6,480 bases of DNA from Selenomonadaceae bacterium (GTDB lineage: Bacteria; Bacillota; Negativicutes; Selenomonadales; Selenomonadaceae): contig JAFXOC010000544.1 of assembly GCA_017529085.1 (NCBI GenBank), positions 1 through 6,480 on the forward strand. The letters run 5' to 3'. A program made the translations under genes and the position numbers. The notes beneath the pieces are model-generated. The model worked only from the letters and a program-made list of their open reading frames with translations, was not told the origin of the DNA and made no database searches. The stretch's first letter is position 1. Each line of letters starts with the position of its first letter. Positions 5,714-6,480 of this stretch are shown piece by piece.

Positions 5714-6480
5714 ATGCCGTGCAAATTAACCTTGCTTGTGGAAAATACCGCTCCAAGATGTGAGGAACTGGCTTCGGAACATGGTTTGTCAGTCTTTGTT
5801 GAAACCCCAAACACCAAATTTGTATTCGATTGCGGTCAAACGGGGATAGCGTGGGAAAATGCCGTAAAACTTGGAATTGACTTAAAGGAAGTTGATTTTG
5901 TGATTTTAAGTCATTCGCATTACGACCATGCGGGAGGATTTCCCTCATTGCTTAATTATTGCCGTCCCAAAGCCGTGTATGTTGGAAAAAATTTTTGGCG
6001 GGAAAAGTTCTCGTACGATAGGGAAAATAATCGGTATCTCTCAAAAGGCTGTGGTTTTACAAAGAATGACTTGAACTCATGGAATATTGAAACGATAGAG
6101 TGTAGAGATACCTTAAAATTGGATAGTTTCGCAAGACTATTCACTAATTTTGACAAGATTTACTCATTTGAGCGTATTCCTTCAAAATTTGCGTACGGAG
6201 ACAAAAAAGAACCTGATACCTTTGATGATGAAATCTGCTTGTTGCTTCGAGAAGCTGACGGACTTGCATTAGTTGTAGGTTGTTCTCATCAAGGTATACT
6301 GAATATTACAGCCACCGTAAAGAAAAGAACGGGACTTCCCGTTAGACGAATCATCGGCGGTATTCACTTAAACGGAGAAGGACAAGAGCGCATAGACAAG
6401 ACCTTGTCTGAATTGAAGCGGCTAGGTGTCCGCGAATTCAATCTTTGCCATTGTTCGGGAACGAACGTACCCGGAAAAAT
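5714..6480 (+). CDS. MBL-fold metallo-hydrolase, COG1237-type, 3' end beyond the window
   Basis: Cytoplasmic zinc-dependent hydrolase-fold enzyme of the group related to archaeal MJ0301 and to beta-ribofuranosylaminobenzene 5'-phosphate (dihydropterin) synthases. The true substrate in bacteria is not known. ATG 5714 has AGGAG eight bases upstream. In 255 visible residues the metal site is complete: HSHYDH (67-72), the later His192 in GCSHQG, and the C-terminal His246 in LCHCSG. Also typical are ENT near the N-terminus, FVFDCGQTG (37-45), and IGGIHLNG (214-221). Relatives are around 270-300 residues, so only a short tail should be missing. No signal peptide is evident. It follows the DUF134-NifX gene after a terminator. 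NifX-like, DUF134 and MBL-fold genes are often neighbours in clostridial-type genomes (recollection, not checked), hinting at a shared metal or Fe-S role. Confidence 0.88.
   Translation, partial: MPCKLTLLVENTAPRCEELASEHGLSVFVETPNTKFVFDCGQTGIAWENAVKLGIDLKEVDFVILSHSHYDHAGGFPSLLNYCRPKAVYVGKNFWREKFSYDRENNRYLSKGCGFTKNDLNSWNIETIECRDTLKLDSFARLFTNFDKIYSFERIPSKFAYGDKKEPDTFDDEICLLLREADGLALVVGCSHQGILNITATVKKRTGLPVRRIIGGIHLNGEGQERIDKTLSELKRLGVREFNLCHCSGTNVPGK

Overview
The window looks like a chromosomal segment of an AT-rich, low-GC Gram-positive-type bacterium (Clostridia or Negativicutes-like). The grounds are the TTGACA/TATAAT promoters with TGn extended -10 elements, AGGAGG-like ribosome binding sites, and the gene families present. 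This placement is an inference from style and content, not a search result. Two genes run off the edges: the integrase at the 5' end and the MBL-fold hydrolase at the 3' end.

Left part (1-4653) is an accessory, mobile-element-like region. It begins with a tyrosine recombinase lacking its N-terminus, which carries an apparent Cro/CI-type helix-turn-helix inside its core-binding region. A 3' hairpin follows, then about 440 bases without a convincing gene. That gap holds a short coding remnant, an orphan strong terminator, an inverted repeat and a pair of 14-bp direct repeats. Next comes a minus-strand Rpn-family nuclease/putative transposase, and then, divergently transcribed, a decayed TOTE-type conflict gene.

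The TOTE gene is the most notable item. In order it encodes an N-terminal coiled coil, Cys cluster, archaeo-eukaryotic primase (AEP) domain, the start of an SF2 helicase and a PLD-like C-terminal domain. The helicase core from the DEAH motif onward is missing: helicase motif Ia runs directly into the post-helicase sequence in a different reading frame, which marks an internal deletion. Further on, a TGA replaces the Trp expected just before the GSxNF motif of the PLD-like domain. The locus is therefore a pseudogene with at least two lesions, although a truncated AEP protein could still be made.

Right part (4654-6480) looks like ordinary metabolic or regulatory content. A DUF134 helix-turn-helix domain is fused to a NifX/NifB-type (MTH1175-like) iron-molybdenum-cofactor-binding domain with a His/Cys/Gly-rich tail. 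It sits behind a near-consensus promoter bracketed by a 19-bp inverted repeat, a good candidate autoregulatory operator. A terminator hairpin separates it from a COG1237-type MBL-fold hydrolase with its own ribosome binding site. The pairing suggests a metal or Fe-S related locus, but the substrate is unknown.
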